NCBI GenBank assembly: GCA_001314845.1
Contig: LJZQ01000002.1
Location: 62,001-126,000 of the forward strand
DNA from: Marinobacter excellens HL-55
GTDB lineage: Bacteria > Pseudomonadota > Gammaproteobacteria > Pseudomonadales > Oleiphilaceae
Reading direction: 5' to 3'
DNA: 64,000 nucleotides
The notes under the pieces were generated by a model, which searched no databases, was not told where the DNA came from, and saw only the letters and a program-made list of their open reading frames with translations. Both the position numbers and the translations under genes were made by a program. Below are positions 52,497-63,748 of this stretch, one piece after another. How positions within the stretch are numbered: the first letter of the stretch is position 1; the number at the start of each line of letters is the position of its first letter.

Positions 52497-53648
52497 CTAC
52501 TCGAAATAGACCGAGCCCTGATTGTAGAGCGTGGTTAACAGGCCAAGGAGTGCTTGATCGCCGGCAAACTCCGCCAGATCCGCCATGCTGATCCGTGCCG
52601 CGGCACACAGCAGGGGCGCCAGTGGTCGCGCATCGCCTTTCAACAAGAACTGCTCGCCGTCCACGAACAGCGCAGTTTCGTTGTCCAGTTCATGATAGGC
52701 AAAGCGGGAGCCTTCATTCCAGCGCAACTGCTCACCCGCACGAATGGCTTCGGCCAGATCTTCCGGGTTGGCGGGCTCTTCGTTTGGTACCACGATGTCC
52801 AGACTCTTGGGGGCGGTGGCGAACTGACCAAACCACAGGGACAGGTTGCGGCGATCGCCAAGCTGCTCCTGGATTACGCTGCTCAAACGGTCTATCACGT
52901 CGGCTGCAATGGTGCCGGGGTTGTCCTGGACTTTCAGGTCAGGGTCATTCAGGTGCTCCGAAGCTTTTGCGTGTTGACTCAGGTAATCGGTAAAACCGGT
53001 CAACAGATCGTCCAGTGTCGGAGCCCGGAATCCGACCGACAGCGTGATGCAGTCGTCTTCCGCAATCCCGTGATGACCGATGCCCGGCGGCAGGTAAAGC
53101 ATGTCACCCGGCGCCAGGGTCACGGTTTCCTCACCGTCCCAGCTACTGAGAATGCGCAGGGGCGTGCCGTCTACCCGGGGTGAAGTGTGGTCGCAGTGAC
53201 CGCCAAAGGTCCAACGCCGGTGGCCCTGAGCCTGCAGCAAAAAGACGTCGTACATATCGTAATGGGGGCCAACGCTACCGCCTTTGGGCGCGTAGCTGGC
53301 CATGATGTCATCCAGGCGCCAGTTCGGGATAAAACGGAATCGCTCCAGCAAGTCGGCAATCTCAGGAACCCAGTGGTCCAGACCCTGTATCAGCAACGTC
53401 CAGTCCTGTTCTGGTAGCTCGTTGAAACGGTCCGGAGTGAATGGCCCGTTGTGCAGTTGCCAGGGCTTACCAGCGTCATCTTCGATGATGATGCGGGATT
53501 CGACGGCCTCCTCACAGGCCAGGCCTGCCAGTTCGTCAGGACTGACCGGGCACTGAAAACCGGGGAATGCCTGGCGGATGACCAGAGGTTTTTTCTGCCA
53601 GTAGTCGCGCAGAAATTCAGAGGCTGTCAGTCCGCCAAGCATGTCCAT
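52497..53648 (-). CDS. roxA: Ribosomal protein uL16 3-hydroxylase (RoxA/YcfD)
   Basis: A 383-residue JmjC-type, 2-oxoglutarate- and Fe(II)-dependent oxygenase that hydroxylates Arg81 of ribosomal protein uL16 in E. coli. The metal triad is seen as His129-x-Asp131 (GPHYDMYDV) and a later His near 192-193 (PPGIGHHG). A winged-helix C-terminal half follows. It is spaced 14 bp from purB and reads into the GNAT gene. Confidence 0.94.
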   Translation of the reverse strand: MDMLGGLTASEFLRDYWQKKPLVIRQAFPGFQCPVSPDELAGLACEEAVESRIIIEDDAGKPWQLHNGPFTPDRFNELPEQDWTLLIQGLDHWVPEIADLLERFRFIPNWRLDDIMASYAPKGGSVGPHYDMYDVFLLQAQGHRRWTFGGHCDHTSPRVDGTPLRILSSWDGEETVTLAPGDMLYLPPGIGHHGIAEDDCITLSVGFRAPTLDDLLTGFTDYLSQHAKASEHLNDPDLKVQDNPGTIAADVIDRLSSVIQEQLGDRRNLSLWFGQFATAPKSLDIVVPNEEPANPEDLAEAIRAGEQLRWNEGSRFAYHELDNETALFVDGEQFLLKGDARPLAPLLCAAARISMADLAEFAGDQALLGLLTTLYNQGSVYFE

Positions 53649-53662
53649 GGTGATGCTCCAGT

Positions 53663-55045
<1,383 letters not shown>

Positions 55046-55104
55046 TCATCAAATAATCGGGTCAAAAATCAGGAGCTATATGATACACCAGCGCGCAGCC
55101 TGAA

Positions 55105-55725
55105 TCAGCGCAACAACTCGCGAGCGTGGTTGATCACTTTCTTGCGGTAGAAAATCAACTGCCAGCGGCGACCCCCGCTTTGCCGCCAGAGTACGGCTGA
55201 GCGAATGCCTGCCAGTAGCAGTGCCCTGACTTTGGCAGCGTTTTCTTCCTGCTGCAGCACCTGCGGATTGCCACTGACCTGAATGCGTAGGCGGAAGGTG
55301 CTGATGGTGTCGCTGTAGATCGAAGCAAGATTGCTGATCAGGTTGCTGTGGCTGTAACCAAAATGGCCCGCGGTGTGGCGGGCCTGGTCAATACGGTTTC
55401 CAATCACCTCCAGCATGTCCGGGCTGCGTTTGAGGCTCGACTCCAGCTGCATCAGATTCAGCACATAACGAAGTATTTCAGCATCCTGAGGCCGGCTTTG
55501 TTGGGCAAGCGAGGTTGACAGGGCGTCGAGGCCCTCCCGGATATCAGACAGTTCGCCGCCGTAGACGTCGAGTGTGGAGGCTGGATCGGTGGCGAACAGT
55601 GAGCGGATGCAGGTTTCCAGGCTCTCTTCATTGCAGCTGCCATTGTGGGCGACCTGTCGAACCAGCGACGCAGCCTGAAACAGGCCGGCAAGCGCGATGG
55701 TCTGGTCGTGCAGGGAGCGGCTCAT
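55105..55725 (-). CDS. hflD: High frequency lysogenization protein HflD homologue
   Basis: A 206-residue, helical protein of the HflD (YcfC) family, known in E. coli as a peripheral membrane protein affecting lambda CII and conserved between mnmA and purB. Family segments are visible: [19 protein letters not shown] near the start and the late [19 protein letters not shown]. The start overlaps the mnmA stop (ATGA), so they are coupled. The role in non-lambda hosts is unknown. Confidence 0.93.
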   Translation of the reverse strand: MSRSLHDQTIALAGLFQAASLVRQVAHNGSCNEESLETCIRSLFATDPASTLDVYGGELSDIREGLDALSTSLAQQSRPQDAEILRYVLNLMQLESSLKRSPDMLEVIGNRIDQARHTAGHFGYSHSNLISNLASIYSDTISTFRLRIQVSGNPQVLQQEENAAKVRALLLAGIRSAVLWRQSGGRRWQLIFYRKKVINHARELLR

Positions 55726-56900
55726 GATGCGGCTCCGGTGGCTTCAGTCTGGTGCAGGCGTTCTGGCAATGCCTCATCGTCACGCCAGGTTTGCTCGATA
55801 ACGCCACCGCCAAGGCAGACCTCATTAATGTAAAAGACTACCGACTGCCCAGGAGTGACCGCCCGCTGGGCGTCATCAAACACCACTTTTACGCCGCCAT
55901 CGATGGCGGTGACTTCGCAGTCTTGATCCGGCTGACGGTAGCGGGACTTTGCTTTGCAGCGAAATTGTGGTGCCGGAGCCTCGCCGGCAATCCAGTCGAT
56001 CGGGCCTGACACCAGGCCACGGGAGAGCAGCAAAGGGTGATGTTTGCCCTGCACGGCAATCAGCACGTTTCGGTTGAGATCTTTTTCAGCGACATACCAG
56101 GGATCGTCACCGAACTCAGCGAGACCGCCAATGCCAAGGCCCTGGCGCTGGCCAATGGTGTGATACATCAGGCCCTGATGCTTACCAATCACTGTGCCGT
56201 CGGGGGTCTCGATATTGCCGGGTTGTGCGGGCAGGTACTGTTTAAGGAAGTCGGTAAATTTGCGCTCGCCGATAAAGCAGATGCCGGTGGAATCTTTCTT
56301 GTCGTGGGTGATAAAACCCTGGGCTTCGGCAATGCGGCGTACCTCTGGCTTTTCCAGTTCACCAACCGGAAACAGCGTGCGGGCAATCCGGTCGCCGGAG
56401 ACGGCATGCAGAAAGTAGCTTTGATCTTTGTTCGGATCCAGCCCTTTTAACAGTTCGGCCTTGCCGCTGCCGTCGTTGAGCGGGCGCTGGCGAGTGTAGT
56501 GGCCGGTGGCAATATAGTCAGCGCCCAGCGTTATGGCGTAATCCAGAAACGCCCGGAATTTTACTTCCTTATTGCACAGTATGTCCGGGTTGGGGGTGCG
56601 CCCGGCGCTGTATTCAGACAGGAAGTGTTCAAAAACCCGATCCCAGTATTCGGCGGCAAAACTGGCGGTATGAAGCTTGATACCGATAGTGTCGGCCACC
56701 GCCTTGGCATCCGCGAGGTCGGTCATGGCGGTGCAGTACTCGGTACCGTCGTCTTCGTCCCAGTTCTTCATGAACAGGCCTTCCACCTGGTAGCCCTGAT
56801 CTTTTAACAGCCAGGCGGCAACCGAGGAGTCCACGCCGCCGGACATGCCGACGATCACGTGAGTATCTTGAGGGGCTTTGGTTTCAGGATTCTGAGTCAT
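55722..56900 (-). CDS. mnmA: tRNA-specific 2-thiouridylase MnmA
   Basis: MnmA adds sulfur to U34 of tRNAs for Lys, Glu and Gln, taking sulfur from the Tus relay. The 392-residue protein has the PP-loop [13 protein letters not shown] at about 18-30. The catalytic cysteine pair is in [11 protein letters not shown] and [12 protein letters not shown]. The length is slightly above the E. coli enzyme. It follows nudJ by 50 bp. Confidence 0.96.
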   Translation of the reverse strand: MTQNPETKAPQDTHVIVGMSGGVDSSVAAWLLKDQGYQVEGLFMKNWDEDDGTEYCTAMTDLADAKAVADTIGIKLHTASFAAEYWDRVFEHFLSEYSAGRTPNPDILCNKEVKFRAFLDYAITLGADYIATGHYTRQRPLNDGSGKAELLKGLDPNKDQSYFLHAVSGDRIARTLFPVGELEKPEVRRIAEAQGFITHDKKDSTGICFIGERKFTDFLKQYLPAQPGNIETPDGTVIGKHQGLMYHTIGQRQGLGIGGLAEFGDDPWYVAEKDLNRNVLIAVQGKHHPLLLSRGLVSGPIDWIAGEAPAPQFRCKAKSRYRQPDQDCEVTAIDGGVKVVFDDAQRAVTPGQSVVFYINEVCLGGGVIEQTWRDDEALPERLHQTEATGAAS

Positions 56901-56950
56901 GGGCCTTCTGGTAACCGGTTAAAAACGGAGATTTTATCACCTTGGGGCTG

Positions 56951-57400
56951 TTACGTCTGTCCGTCGATGACGACTTCAAGGGGGAATTGCCGTCCGTTTC
57001 GGTAATCCTCGATGCATTTCAGCACCAGGGGGCTGCGCAGTTTGGTGCCGAGATTCCGCACCTCGTCCAGGGGCAGCCAGTGTGCGGCAATGATGCCGGT
57101 ATCAAGCTCAGAGGTTACCTGTCGAATGGCTTTGGCGGCGTAGCAGAAGCGGTAATAGGTGGCGCCGTTGCTGGGTGCCTTGTAGGTGTAAACGCCCAGA
57201 AAATAGGATGGTTCCACCTCCCAGCCGGTTTCCTCCAGGGTTTCTCGGCGTACCGCATCAAGAATTGCTTCGTTTTCTTCGATGTGGCCTGCGGGTTGGT
57301 TGAAGACAACCTTGCCATCGCTGACTTCTTCGACAAGCAGGAACCGGCCATGATCATCTTCCGCAATAACGGCCACCGTGGCGTGGGGTTTCCAGGTCAT
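56951..57400 (-). CDS. nudJ: Nudix hydrolase NudJ
   Basis: A 149-residue Nudix enzyme; E. coli NudJ hydrolyses HMP-PP and nucleoside triphosphates. The Nudix box is complete at about 38-60 (GHIEENEAILDAVRRET, then LEETGW). The frame is open further upstream, but ATG 57400 overlaps the rluE stop (ATGA) and gives MTWKPHATVAV, the family start. It is flanked by rluE and mnmA, as in E. coli. Confidence 0.94.
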   Translation of the reverse strand: MTWKPHATVAVIAEDDHGRFLLVEEVSDGKVVFNQPAGHIEENEAILDAVRRETLEETGWEVEPSYFLGVYTYKAPSNGATYYRFCYAAKAIRQVTSELDTGIIAAHWLPLDEVRNLGTKLRSPLVLKCIEDYRNGRQFPLEVVIDGQT

Positions 57401-58020
57401 TTCCGGTGCAGTCTCCTGTTGGTTTTGTTGACCCTGACGGTTGATCTGCCAGGTTTCTGTTGGTCGGGTATATGGATGCTTTCCAGTCTGAATTCTCCCG
57501 GTTGCAGGGTGTCGAGAGTCCAATCGCCTATCCGGTAGCGTATCAGTCTAAGCGTAGGAAAGCCCACCGCCGCTGTCATCCGGCGCACTTGACGGTTGCG
57601 GCCCTCACTGATGGTGAGCTCGACCCAGCTGGTGGGGATGGATTGCCGATAACGTACGGGCGGAACCCTGGGCCAGACCGCAGGTTGTTGCATGCGTTGC
57701 GCTTTGGCTGGTTGCGTGGGGCCGTCTTTGAGATTGATACCGGTGCAAAGTTGCCGGATTGCCTGATCGGAGATGTCGCCCTCCACCTGAACCCAATAGG
57801 TTTTTGGCATCTTGTTCCTGGGTGACGCAATTCTGTTTTGCAGAGCGCCGTGGTCGGTCAGCAGCAGTAATCCTTCCGAGTCATAATCAAGACGCCCGGC
57901 CGGATAGAAATCGGGTTTTTGGATCCATTTGGCGAGTGTGTCACGGGGATTCTGGGGGCGGTCGTCGGTGAATTGGCTCAGCACCTGGAAAGGTTTGTTG
58001 AAAAGTATCAGCTCCGCCAT
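57397..58020 (-). CDS. rluE: 23S rRNA pseudouridine(2457) synthase
   Basis: RluE converts U2457 of 23S rRNA to pseudouridine. The 207-residue protein has the RsuA-family catalytic block GRLDYDSEGLLLLT with catalytic Asp45, an N-terminal FNKPFQVLSQF, and the GRNRQVRRM segment. It is the first gene of the seven-gene run and starts 75 bp after the cspD terminator. Confidence 0.94.
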   Translation of the reverse strand: MAELILFNKPFQVLSQFTDDRPQNPRDTLAKWIQKPDFYPAGRLDYDSEGLLLLTDHGALQNRIASPRNKMPKTYWVQVEGDISDQAIRQLCTGINLKDGPTQPAKAQRMQQPAVWPRVPPVRYRQSIPTSWVELTISEGRNRQVRRMTAAVGFPTLRLIRYRIGDWTLDTLQPGEFRLESIHIPDQQKPGRSTVRVNKTNRRLHRK

Positions 58021-58089
58021 TCACGGCATCCTTTCTGACCAGTTGTCGGAAGAGAGGCAAGCCTAGCGGATTCGTACCACTGAAAAAAG

Positions 58090-58128
58090 CATAAAAGAAA
58101 ATGCCCCGCCGGCGATGCCGGCAGGAGG
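58090..58128 (-). terminator. Terminator after cspD
   Basis: GCCGGC-GAT-GCCGGC (58108-58122) is the core stem, extended with bulges by CC/GG pairs. On the minus strand a T-rich tract (TTTTCTTTTATG) follows. It is about 25 bp after the cspD stop and isolates it from rluE. Confidence 0.75.
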
Positions 58129-58151
58129 TATAAGCCTGTGAGGTGCTGTCT

Positions 58152-58433
58152 TTAACCGTTAACCGCTCGGGGCGGATATCCGTCGCGACTCTGTCTTGCC
58201 TCATCGGCGGTCTGTGCTGATGCCGCGGATTCGTCCGGCACGATGTTGACAGCGTGAACCCCTTTGTCACCGGGTTTTTTCTCAAAGGTGACTGTCTGTC
58301 CGGCTTTTAATGTTTTGTAGCCATCCATTTGCACCGAAGAAAAATGGGCAAACAGGTCATCACTGCAGCCGTCTTCGATGATAAAGCCGTATCCCTTGGC
58401 GTTGTTGAACCACTTTACCTTGCCTTTTGGCAT
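58152..58433 (-). CDS. cspD: Cold-shock-domain protein with C-terminal tail, CspD-like
   Basis: A 93-residue protein. Residues 1-68 form a cold-shock domain with RNP1 KGYGFI (13-18) and RNP2 LFAHFS (27-32). A tail of about 25 residues rich in Ala, Ser, Glu and Arg follows. CspD of E. coli binds single-stranded DNA and slows replication in stationary phase. The position divergent from clpS-clpA matches the cspD-clpSA order of E. coli. The frame is open upstream, but ATG 58433 is the family start. Confidence 0.88.
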   Translation of the reverse strand: MPKGKVKWFNNAKGYGFIIEDGCSDDLFAHFSSVQMDGYKTLKAGQTVTFEKKPGDKGVHAVNIVPDESAASAQTADEARQSRDGYPPRAVNG

Positions 58434-58781
58434 GATGAACTCCCCTGTTCCTTTTATGTCACTCTTATTATTGGAGTAGCTGCTACCGGTCGCGGTTGTT
58501 CCGTGCCGGGCTCGGTGTGGCTTATACCTCAAAGCTGCCGCATTGAGTTACATGCCAGTTGCATAGATTTACATTATTTTACAATGCATGTTAACTGTCG
58601 GCCAAACCCGGGCTTGAGTCAAGAGTTCAAGATCGTCTTATGAGTGGTTGAACGAGGTCTGGAAGCGTTATCATGTTCGTATTGATAAATAACGCACGCC
58701 TTTAACTGGTCTTTCTCTTGAAAACCGGGGGTAGGGCAACCACATTTAGTCAGTAAACCGAATAAACCGGTAAACAGAACC
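58434..58781. promoter_or_regulatory. 348-bp divergent cspD-clpS spacer
   Basis: No gene is credible. On the minus strand TTAACA (58589-58594) and TAAATC (58566-58571) are 17 bp apart and could be the cspD promoter, leaving a long 5' leader as in other cold-shock genes. On the clpS side the leader is A-rich, with TAAACC twice and TAAAC once at 8-9 bp intervals (58754-58775) just before the ATG, and no strong ribosome site. Confidence 0.4.
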
Positions 58782-59141
58782 ATGCGGACAATTAAGAATT
58801 CTCTACTAGTATTCAATCAGGGGGAGGATGAACAGCCAGGGCGCCAGGACGGTGTCAGTGTTGCGCCCGAGAAGCCAGCTCTGCAGCGTCCGGCCCGATA
58901 CAGGGTTGTGCTCCTTAATGACGATTACACCCCCATGGATTTTGTGGTGGATGTACTGATGACGTTCTTCGCAATGAACGAAGAGAAGGCGACGCAGGTG
59001 ATGCTGCTCGTCCATACGCAGGGAAAAGCCGTATGTGGGGTATATACCCGCGACATCGCGGAAACAAAGGCAGCGCAGGTGAATCAGTATTCTTCGGAAT
59101 GTGACCACCCGCTCCTTTGCGAGATTGAACGTGCGGACTGA
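58782..59141 (+). CDS. clpS: ATP-dependent Clp protease adaptor ClpS
   Basis: ClpS binds N-terminal Leu, Phe, Tyr or Trp residues and hands the protein to ClpA-ClpP. The 119-residue protein has the binding-pocket motif NDDYTPMDF at 46-54 and the histidine in [12 protein letters not shown] (His78). About 15 residues more than E. coli ClpS precede the core. The ATG at 58782 is the only in-frame ATG before the core and has a poor ribosome site; this start is uncertain. clpA follows 18 bp later. Confidence 0.95.
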   Translation: MRTIKNSLLVFNQGEDEQPGRQDGVSVAPEKPALQRPARYRVVLLNDDYTPMDFVVDVLMTFFAMNEEKATQVMLLVHTQGKAVCGVYTRDIAETKAAQVNQYSSECDHPLLCEIERAD

Positions 59142-59159
59142 TAGAAGGCGGGGTGGCCC

Positions 59160-61430
59160 ATGCTGAGCAAAGATCTTGAAATGACGCTGAATACGGCCTT
59201 CAAAAATGCCAGGGACAAGCGTCATGAATTTATGACCGTCGAGCATTTGTTGCTGGCTCTTCTCGATAACGAATCGGCAGTGGGTGTCCTCAAAGCCTGT
59301 GGCGCAGACCTGAAGCGGCTCGAAGATGAGCTGGTCGAGTTTGTGGATTCCACTACACCATTGATCCCGAGTACCGACAGTGAGCGCGAAACTCAGCCAA
59401 CCCTCGGCTTTCAGCGAGTGTTGCAACGAGCCGTGTTTCACGTGCAGTCTTCCGGCAAAAAAGAGGTAACCGGTGCCAATGTGCTGGTTGCGATCTTCAG
59501 TGAGCAGGAGAGTCAGGCTGTCTACGTTCTGAAAAAGCAGAGCATCGCCCGGATTGACGTGGTCAACTTTGTATCCCATGGCATTTCAAGGGTGCAAGGC
59601 GCGGAAGATCAGGATGGCGCAGACCATGGCGGCCATGAGGAGGCGGGAGAAGAAGGCTCGCACTCGCGACCACTTGAAAGCTATGCAACCAATCTGAATG
59701 AGCAGGCGCGGCAAGGCAGGATCGATCCGCTGATCGGTCGCGAACACGAAGTGGAACGCGTGGTTCAGATTCTCGTTCGCCGTCGCAAGAACAACCCTTT
59801 GCTGGTGGGTGAGGCTGGCGTTGGTAAAACGGCGATTGCCGAAGGCCTGGCCAAGCGCATCGTTGACGGCCAGGTGCCCGAGATCATCTCGGATGCCGTG
59901 GTGTATTCACTCGACATGGGCGCCTTGCTTGCGGGCACGAAGTACCGGGGTGATTTTGAAAAACGCCTCAAGGGCCTGCTGAGTGATTTGAAAAAACAGG
60001 ATCATGCCATCCTGTTTATTGACGAAATCCACACCATAATCGGTGCCGGCTCTGCGTCCGGCGGGGTTATGGATGCCTCGAACCTGCTCAAGCCGATGCT
60101 GAGTTCCGGTGAACTGCGCTGCATTGGTTCAACAACCTTCCAGGAATTCCGCGGTATCTTTGAGAAAGACAGTGCTCTGGCCCGGCGTTTTCAGAAAATT
60201 GACGTAAATGAGCCGAGTGTTGAGGACACCTATCAGATTCTGAAAGGTCTCAAGCCAAGCTTCGAGAAGCACCATGATCTGAAATATACGGATCAGGCGC
60301 TGCGGGTTGCCGCTGAGTTGGCCGATCGCTACATCACTGACCGCCATCTTCCGGACAAGGCCATTGATGTAATTGATGAAGCAGGGGCAAGGCAGCGCCT
60401 GCAGCCGGAAGACAAGCGCAAAAAGACGGTCGATGTGACCGATATCGAAGATATCGTGGCGAGCATTGCCCGGATACCGCCGAAAAACGTGTCCACCAGC
60501 GACAAGGATCTGCTGCGCAACCTGGAGCGGGATCTCAAGATGGTGGTGTTTGGGCAGGATCCGGCTATTGAGTCTCTCGCGACAGCAATCAAGCTGGCTC
60601 GTGCCGGTCTGAAAGCGCCAGAGAAACCCGAAGGCGCGTTCCTGTTTGCCGGGCCCACCGGTGTCGGTAAAACCGAGGTGACCAAGCAGCTGGCGAAGGT
60701 GCTCGGGATCGAGCTGGTGCGTTTCGACATGTCGGAGTACATGGAGCGGCATACCGTCTCTCGTCTGATCGGTGCGCCCCCGGGCTACGTGGGTTATGAC
60801 CAGGGTGGTCTGCTGACAGAATCTGTCAACAAACACCCGCACTGCGTGTTGCTGTTGGATGAAATCGAGAAGGCGCACCCGGAAGTCTTTAACCTGCTGC
60901 TGCAGGTGATGGATCACGGCACCCTGACCGACAACAACGGCCGCAAGGCAGACTTCCGTCACGTGATTCTGGTGATGACCACTAACGCGGGTGCCGAGAG
61001 CATGGCGCGCCGGTCGATCGGCTTCAGTGAGCAGGACCACAGCAGTGATGGTATGGAGGTGATCAGCAAGACCTTCACGCCGGAGTTCCGGAACCGTATC
61101 GATGGCATCATTCAGTTTGCCGACCTGCAGAAGGCCACCATCACGCATGTGGTGGACAAATTCCTGACCGAGCTGCAGGCGCAACTGGACGAAAAGCATG
61201 TGGTACTGCATGTGGACGAAGCGGCGAAGTCCTGGCTGGCGGAGAAGGGCTACGACGTCACCATGGGCGCCAGGCCGATGGCCCGTCTGATTCAGGACAA
61301 GATCAAGCGACCCCTGGCTGAGCAGATTCTGTTTGGCAGGCTGGCGGAGAAAGGTGGTGATGTCTTCATTCAGCTGAAAGACGATGAGCTGGTGTTCGAC
61401 TACGAGGACGAGCCGGCTGAAGCGCTGTGA
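59160..61430 (+). CDS. clpA: ATP-dependent Clp protease ATP-binding subunit ClpA
   Basis: A 756-residue hexameric AAA+ unfoldase that works with ClpP. It has an N-terminal Clp repeat domain, which docks ClpS (residues 1-145), a charged linker rich in Glu, His and Gly (about 148-170), and two AAA+ modules. Walker A motifs are GEAGVGKT (216-223) and GPTGVGKTE (about 497-505). The ClpP-contacting IGF-type loop IGFSEQD is present in the second module. Directly downstream is a strong terminator. Confidence 0.97.
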   Translation: MLSKDLEMTLNTAFKNARDKRHEFMTVEHLLLALLDNESAVGVLKACGADLKRLEDELVEFVDSTTPLIPSTDSERETQPTLGFQRVLQRAVFHVQSSGKKEVTGANVLVAIFSEQESQAVYVLKKQSIARIDVVNFVSHGISRVQGAEDQDGADHGGHEEAGEEGSHSRPLESYATNLNEQARQGRIDPLIGREHEVERVVQILVRRRKNNPLLVGEAGVGKTAIAEGLAKRIVDGQVPEIISDAVVYSLDMGALLAGTKYRGDFEKRLKGLLSDLKKQDHAILFIDEIHTIIGAGSASGGVMDASNLLKPMLSSGELRCIGSTTFQEFRGIFEKDSALARRFQKIDVNEPSVEDTYQILKGLKPSFEKHHDLKYTDQALRVAAELADRYITDRHLPDKAIDVIDEAGARQRLQPEDKRKKTVDVTDIEDIVASIARIPPKNVSTSDKDLLRNLERDLKMVVFGQDPAIESLATAIKLARAGLKAPEKPEGAFLFAGPTGVGKTEVTKQLAKVLGIELVRFDMSEYMERHTVSRLIGAPPGYVGYDQGGLLTESVNKHPHCVLLLDEIEKAHPEVFNLLLQVMDHGTLTDNNGRKADFRHVILVMTTNAGAESMARRSIGFSEQDHSSDGMEVISKTFTPEFRNRIDGIIQFADLQKATITHVVDKFLTELQAQLDEKHVVLHVDEAAKSWLAEKGYDVTMGARPMARLIQDKIKRPLAEQILFGRLAEKGGDVFIQLKDDELVFDYEDEPAEAL

Positions 61431-61455
61431 TCTGACCGTTTGTCCGTGCTTCACA

Positions 61456-61488
61456 AAACCGCTGTCGGTCCCGACAGCGGTTTTTTTT
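61456..61488 (+). terminator. Intrinsic terminator after clpA
   Basis: AAACCGCTGTCGG and CCGACAGCGGTTT pair nearly completely, followed by a run of eight Ts. A second inverted repeat, GGCCTGTT at 61489-61496 with AACAGGCC at 61516-61523, follows at once, with a nested GGCC-GAATTT-GGCC. Confidence 0.92.
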
Positions 61489-61625
61489 GGCCTGTTGGCC
61501 GAATTTGGCCTGCCAAACAGGCCGTAGCGTCAATCCAATTCAGGAAGACTTCTGTCAGTTTTAGGCGTTAAGTCCGCAGTGAATGTCCGCGGCTCGCCAA
61601 GAACAACGATAAGGAAGCAAGCCTG

Positions 61626-62675
61626 ATGAAGAAGCTCTGTCAACTCCCACTTAAGCTCGTGCTCATTGCAGGCCTGTTATTTCTGATTCTGCGGCCGGCA
61701 CTGGCGGCAACGGAAAGAAAGCAGTTCTGTGTTTTTGATGTGGCTGGTGCCAATGGCTTTGTGTATCAGATGCTCCGGGATTATCAGCGCAGTGCGATAG
61801 GCGCGGGCGTGTCATTGGCGATGCAGCCCTACAGCGATGAGGATCTGGCTGTCCGCGATTTCCAGCAGAGACGTTGTGATCTCGTGGCATTGACCGATAT
61901 GGGGGTGCGGAATTTCAATGATTTCACCGGTTCCATCAGTGCCATCGGGGCGGTGCCTTACTACGAGGATCTCCGGGTGTTGCTGCAGGGTTTGCCCGGG
62001 CCCCGAATTGCACGACATTTGAGTCAGGGTGGCTATGAAGTGCTTGGTGTTGCGCCCATGGGAGCGGCCTACCTGTTTGTGAATGACCGTGACATCAACC
62101 ATGTTGCTGCCCTCACTGATAAACGTATCACTGTGTTTGAGGGTCACCACGACGCTCGTCACCTGGTGGAATTTGTCGGTGCTAAACCGGTGGCGGCCAC
62201 CATTTCGAACTTTGCTCGATTGTTCAATTCTGGGCAGGCGGATATCAGCTACGCGCCAGCCGCCGCCTGGGAGGTGCTTGAGATGTTCCGGGGTGCGGGC
62301 GACCGGGGCGGCATCATACGTTACCCGGTGGGCCAGGTGACGGTTCAGCTGGTGGCCAGGGAAGGTGAGTTCAGCCCGGAATTTGTACGCGAATCCCGAA
62401 AGCTGATGGCCCGGCTCTACCAGGAGGCGATACGGGTTATTCGGCAGTTTGAGGATCGTATTCCCGAGGAGCGTTGGGTCGACATCGCACCCGAGGACAT
62501 GCGGGAGTACCAGGAGATGCTGAGGCAGGTGCGCATCGATCTGCTTTCTGATCAAGGCCAGGATGCGCCGCTGGCCTCGGCGGTTTATCACGAAGACATG
62601 ATGACCATATTGCGCAAGATCCGTTGCTACACCAATCCGGGTGCCGGAGAGTGTTCGGATCAGAACCGGGAATAA
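61626..62675 (+). CDS. Putative solute-binding protein, AdeT/DUF6091 family
   Basis: A 349-residue exported protein with a signal peptide (cleavage after ALA, about residue 27). The body resembles a TRAP or periplasmic binding protein of the AdeT1/AdeT2 group (FCVFDVAGANGFVYQMLRDY, then DLVALTDMGVRNFN). The group was named for resistance efflux, but the fold is a binding protein, so no efflux function is claimed. There are no TRAP permease genes nearby. Two cysteines near the end (RKIRCYTNPGAGECS) may pair. It lies alone between clpA and infA. Confidence 0.8.
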   Translation: MKKLCQLPLKLVLIAGLLFLILRPALAATERKQFCVFDVAGANGFVYQMLRDYQRSAIGAGVSLAMQPYSDEDLAVRDFQQRRCDLVALTDMGVRNFNDFTGSISAIGAVPYYEDLRVLLQGLPGPRIARHLSQGGYEVLGVAPMGAAYLFVNDRDINHVAALTDKRITVFEGHHDARHLVEFVGAKPVAATISNFARLFNSGQADISYAPAAAWEVLEMFRGAGDRGGIIRYPVGQVTVQLVAREGEFSPEFVRESRKLMARLYQEAIRVIRQFEDRIPEERWVDIAPEDMREYQEMLRQVRIDLLSDQGQDAPLASAVYHEDMMTILRKIRCYTNPGAGECSDQNRE

Positions 62676-62691
62676 GTTCGGGTACAAACAA

Positions 62692-62718
62692 AAAAGCCCC
62701 GCAGATTGCGGGGCTTTT
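62692..62718. terminator. Two-way terminator between the AdeT-like gene and infA
   Basis: AAAAGCCCCGCA and TGCGGGGCTTTT form a perfect 12-bp stem with GAT as the loop. A-tract and T-tract flanks serve both convergent genes. Confidence 0.92.
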
Positions 62719-62734
62719 CAGATGTCACTTTGCA

Positions 62735-62953
62735 TTAACGGGCGCGGTAGACGATGCGGCCCTTGCTCAGGTCGTAAGGCGTCAGTTCAACCTTGACCTT
62801 GTCTCCGGTCAGGATGCGGATGTAGTTCTTGCGCATTTTTCCTGAGATGTGCGCGGTCACAACGTGGCCGTTGGACAGCTCGACACGGAACATAGTGTTT
62901 GGAAGGGTGTCTAGAATAACGCCTTCCATTTCAATGACATCTGATTTCGCCAT
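62735..62953 (-). CDS. infA: Translation initiation factor IF-1
   Basis: The 72-residue IF-1 binds the A site of the 30S subunit with IF-2 and IF-3. The sequence from [11 protein letters not shown] to RIVYRAR is the full OB-fold. The initiator follows a ribosome site within GAGGTTTTTACTGA. Convergent with the AdeT-like gene and downstream of bpt on the same strand. Confidence 0.98.
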   Translation of the reverse strand: MAKSDVIEMEGVILDTLPNTMFRVELSNGHVVTAHISGKMRKNYIRILTGDKVKVELTPYDLSKGRIVYRAR

Positions 62954-63034
62954 TCAGTAAAAACCTCGTTCGGAATACTTTTCGGTGATTTTAAATTGCG
63001 CAATTCTGCCTGATTTCTTAACGTTTGGCAAAAT

Positions 63035-63748
63035 TCAGTCGGTTTCCAGCTCTCGCCAGTGGCCGTCTCGCAGTGCTTCAATGGGTTTGAACCGATTTTT
63101 ATAGTTCATTTTGCGGCATTCCTTGATCCAGTAGCCCAGATACAGATGCGGCAATCCCTGCCGTTTTGCCTCTTCGATTTGCCAGAGCACCGCAAAGGTG
63201 CCCAGGCTCCGGAGTTCGAGTTCCGGGGCAAAAATGGTATAGATTGCAGACAACCCGTCATCCAGTAGATCCACCGCCGCCAGTCCGACCAGGTCATCAC
63301 CCATCGACATTTCCAGAAACCAGGACTCGGTTGAGCCCTCTACCAGGAACGATGTGAACTGCTCCTTTGAGGGTGGATACATATCACCATCCCGGTGACG
63401 CTCCTCTATGTAGTGTGCATACAGCCGGTAGTAGCGCTCGCTGAAGGTTGCCGGGACAAGTTTACAGGTGATGTCTTCGTTCTTTCGCCACACTCTGCGT
63501 TGGTTTCGGTCGGGTTGAAACTGATCCACTTTCAGTCGGACCGGAATGCACGCGTTGCAATGTTCACAATGGGGGCGGTAGTAGTGTGACCCGCTGCGCC
63601 GAAAGCCCAGCGCAGTCAATTGACTGTACAGCTTTTTGTCGATGTGGGCCCGCGGGTCCACAAACATGGTGGTGGCTTCCTTGTCTGGCAGATAGCTGCA
63701 ATCGTGGGGCGGGGTGGCAAAGAAAACGAGTGTTCTCAGATTACTCAT
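63035..63748 (-). CDS. bpt: Aspartate/glutamate leucyltransferase
   Basis: Bpt transfers Leu from Leu-tRNA to N-terminal Asp or Glu, making a secondary N-degron. The 237-residue protein has a cysteine-rich N-terminal part (Cys17, then Cys61, Cys64, Cys67 in PHCEHCNACIPVR) and the acyltransferase core (FLEMSMGDDLVGLAAVDLLD, then LGYWIKECRKMNYKNRFKP). It shares the fold of eukaryotic arginyltransferase; bacterial members attach Leu. The ATG at 63748 has GGAGGT ahead of it. The stop of aat directly abuts it. Confidence 0.92.
   Translation of the reverse strand: MSNLRTLVFFATPPHDCSYLPDKEATTMFVDPRAHIDKKLYSQLTALGFRRSGSHYYRPHCEHCNACIPVRLKVDQFQPDRNQRRVWRKNEDITCKLVPATFSERYYRLYAHYIEERHRDGDMYPPSKEQFTSFLVEGSTESWFLEMSMGDDLVGLAAVDLLDDGLSAIYTIFAPELELRSLGTFAVLWQIEEAKRQGLPHLYLGYWIKECRKMNYKNRFKPIEALRDGHWRELETD

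Noticed and set aside
58660..58688. Possible clpS promoter (TGGAAG and TGATAA 17 bp apart)
   Set aside because: Both elements are poor; a competing pair (TTGAAC and TATCAT) has a 15-bp spacer. Not strong enough to list.
60129..61454. A 441-codon open frame on the minus strand opposite clpA
   Set aside because: It lies wholly antisense to clpA, has no family motif and reflects the codon bias of the real gene. Similar long shadows opposite edd, rhlB and the AdeT-like gene were rejected for the same reason.
61431..61625. Expected tRNA-Ser between clpA and infA, as in E. coli
   Set aside because: Only a terminator and a second inverted repeat are present here, and none of the gaps up to 63034 contains a cloverleaf.
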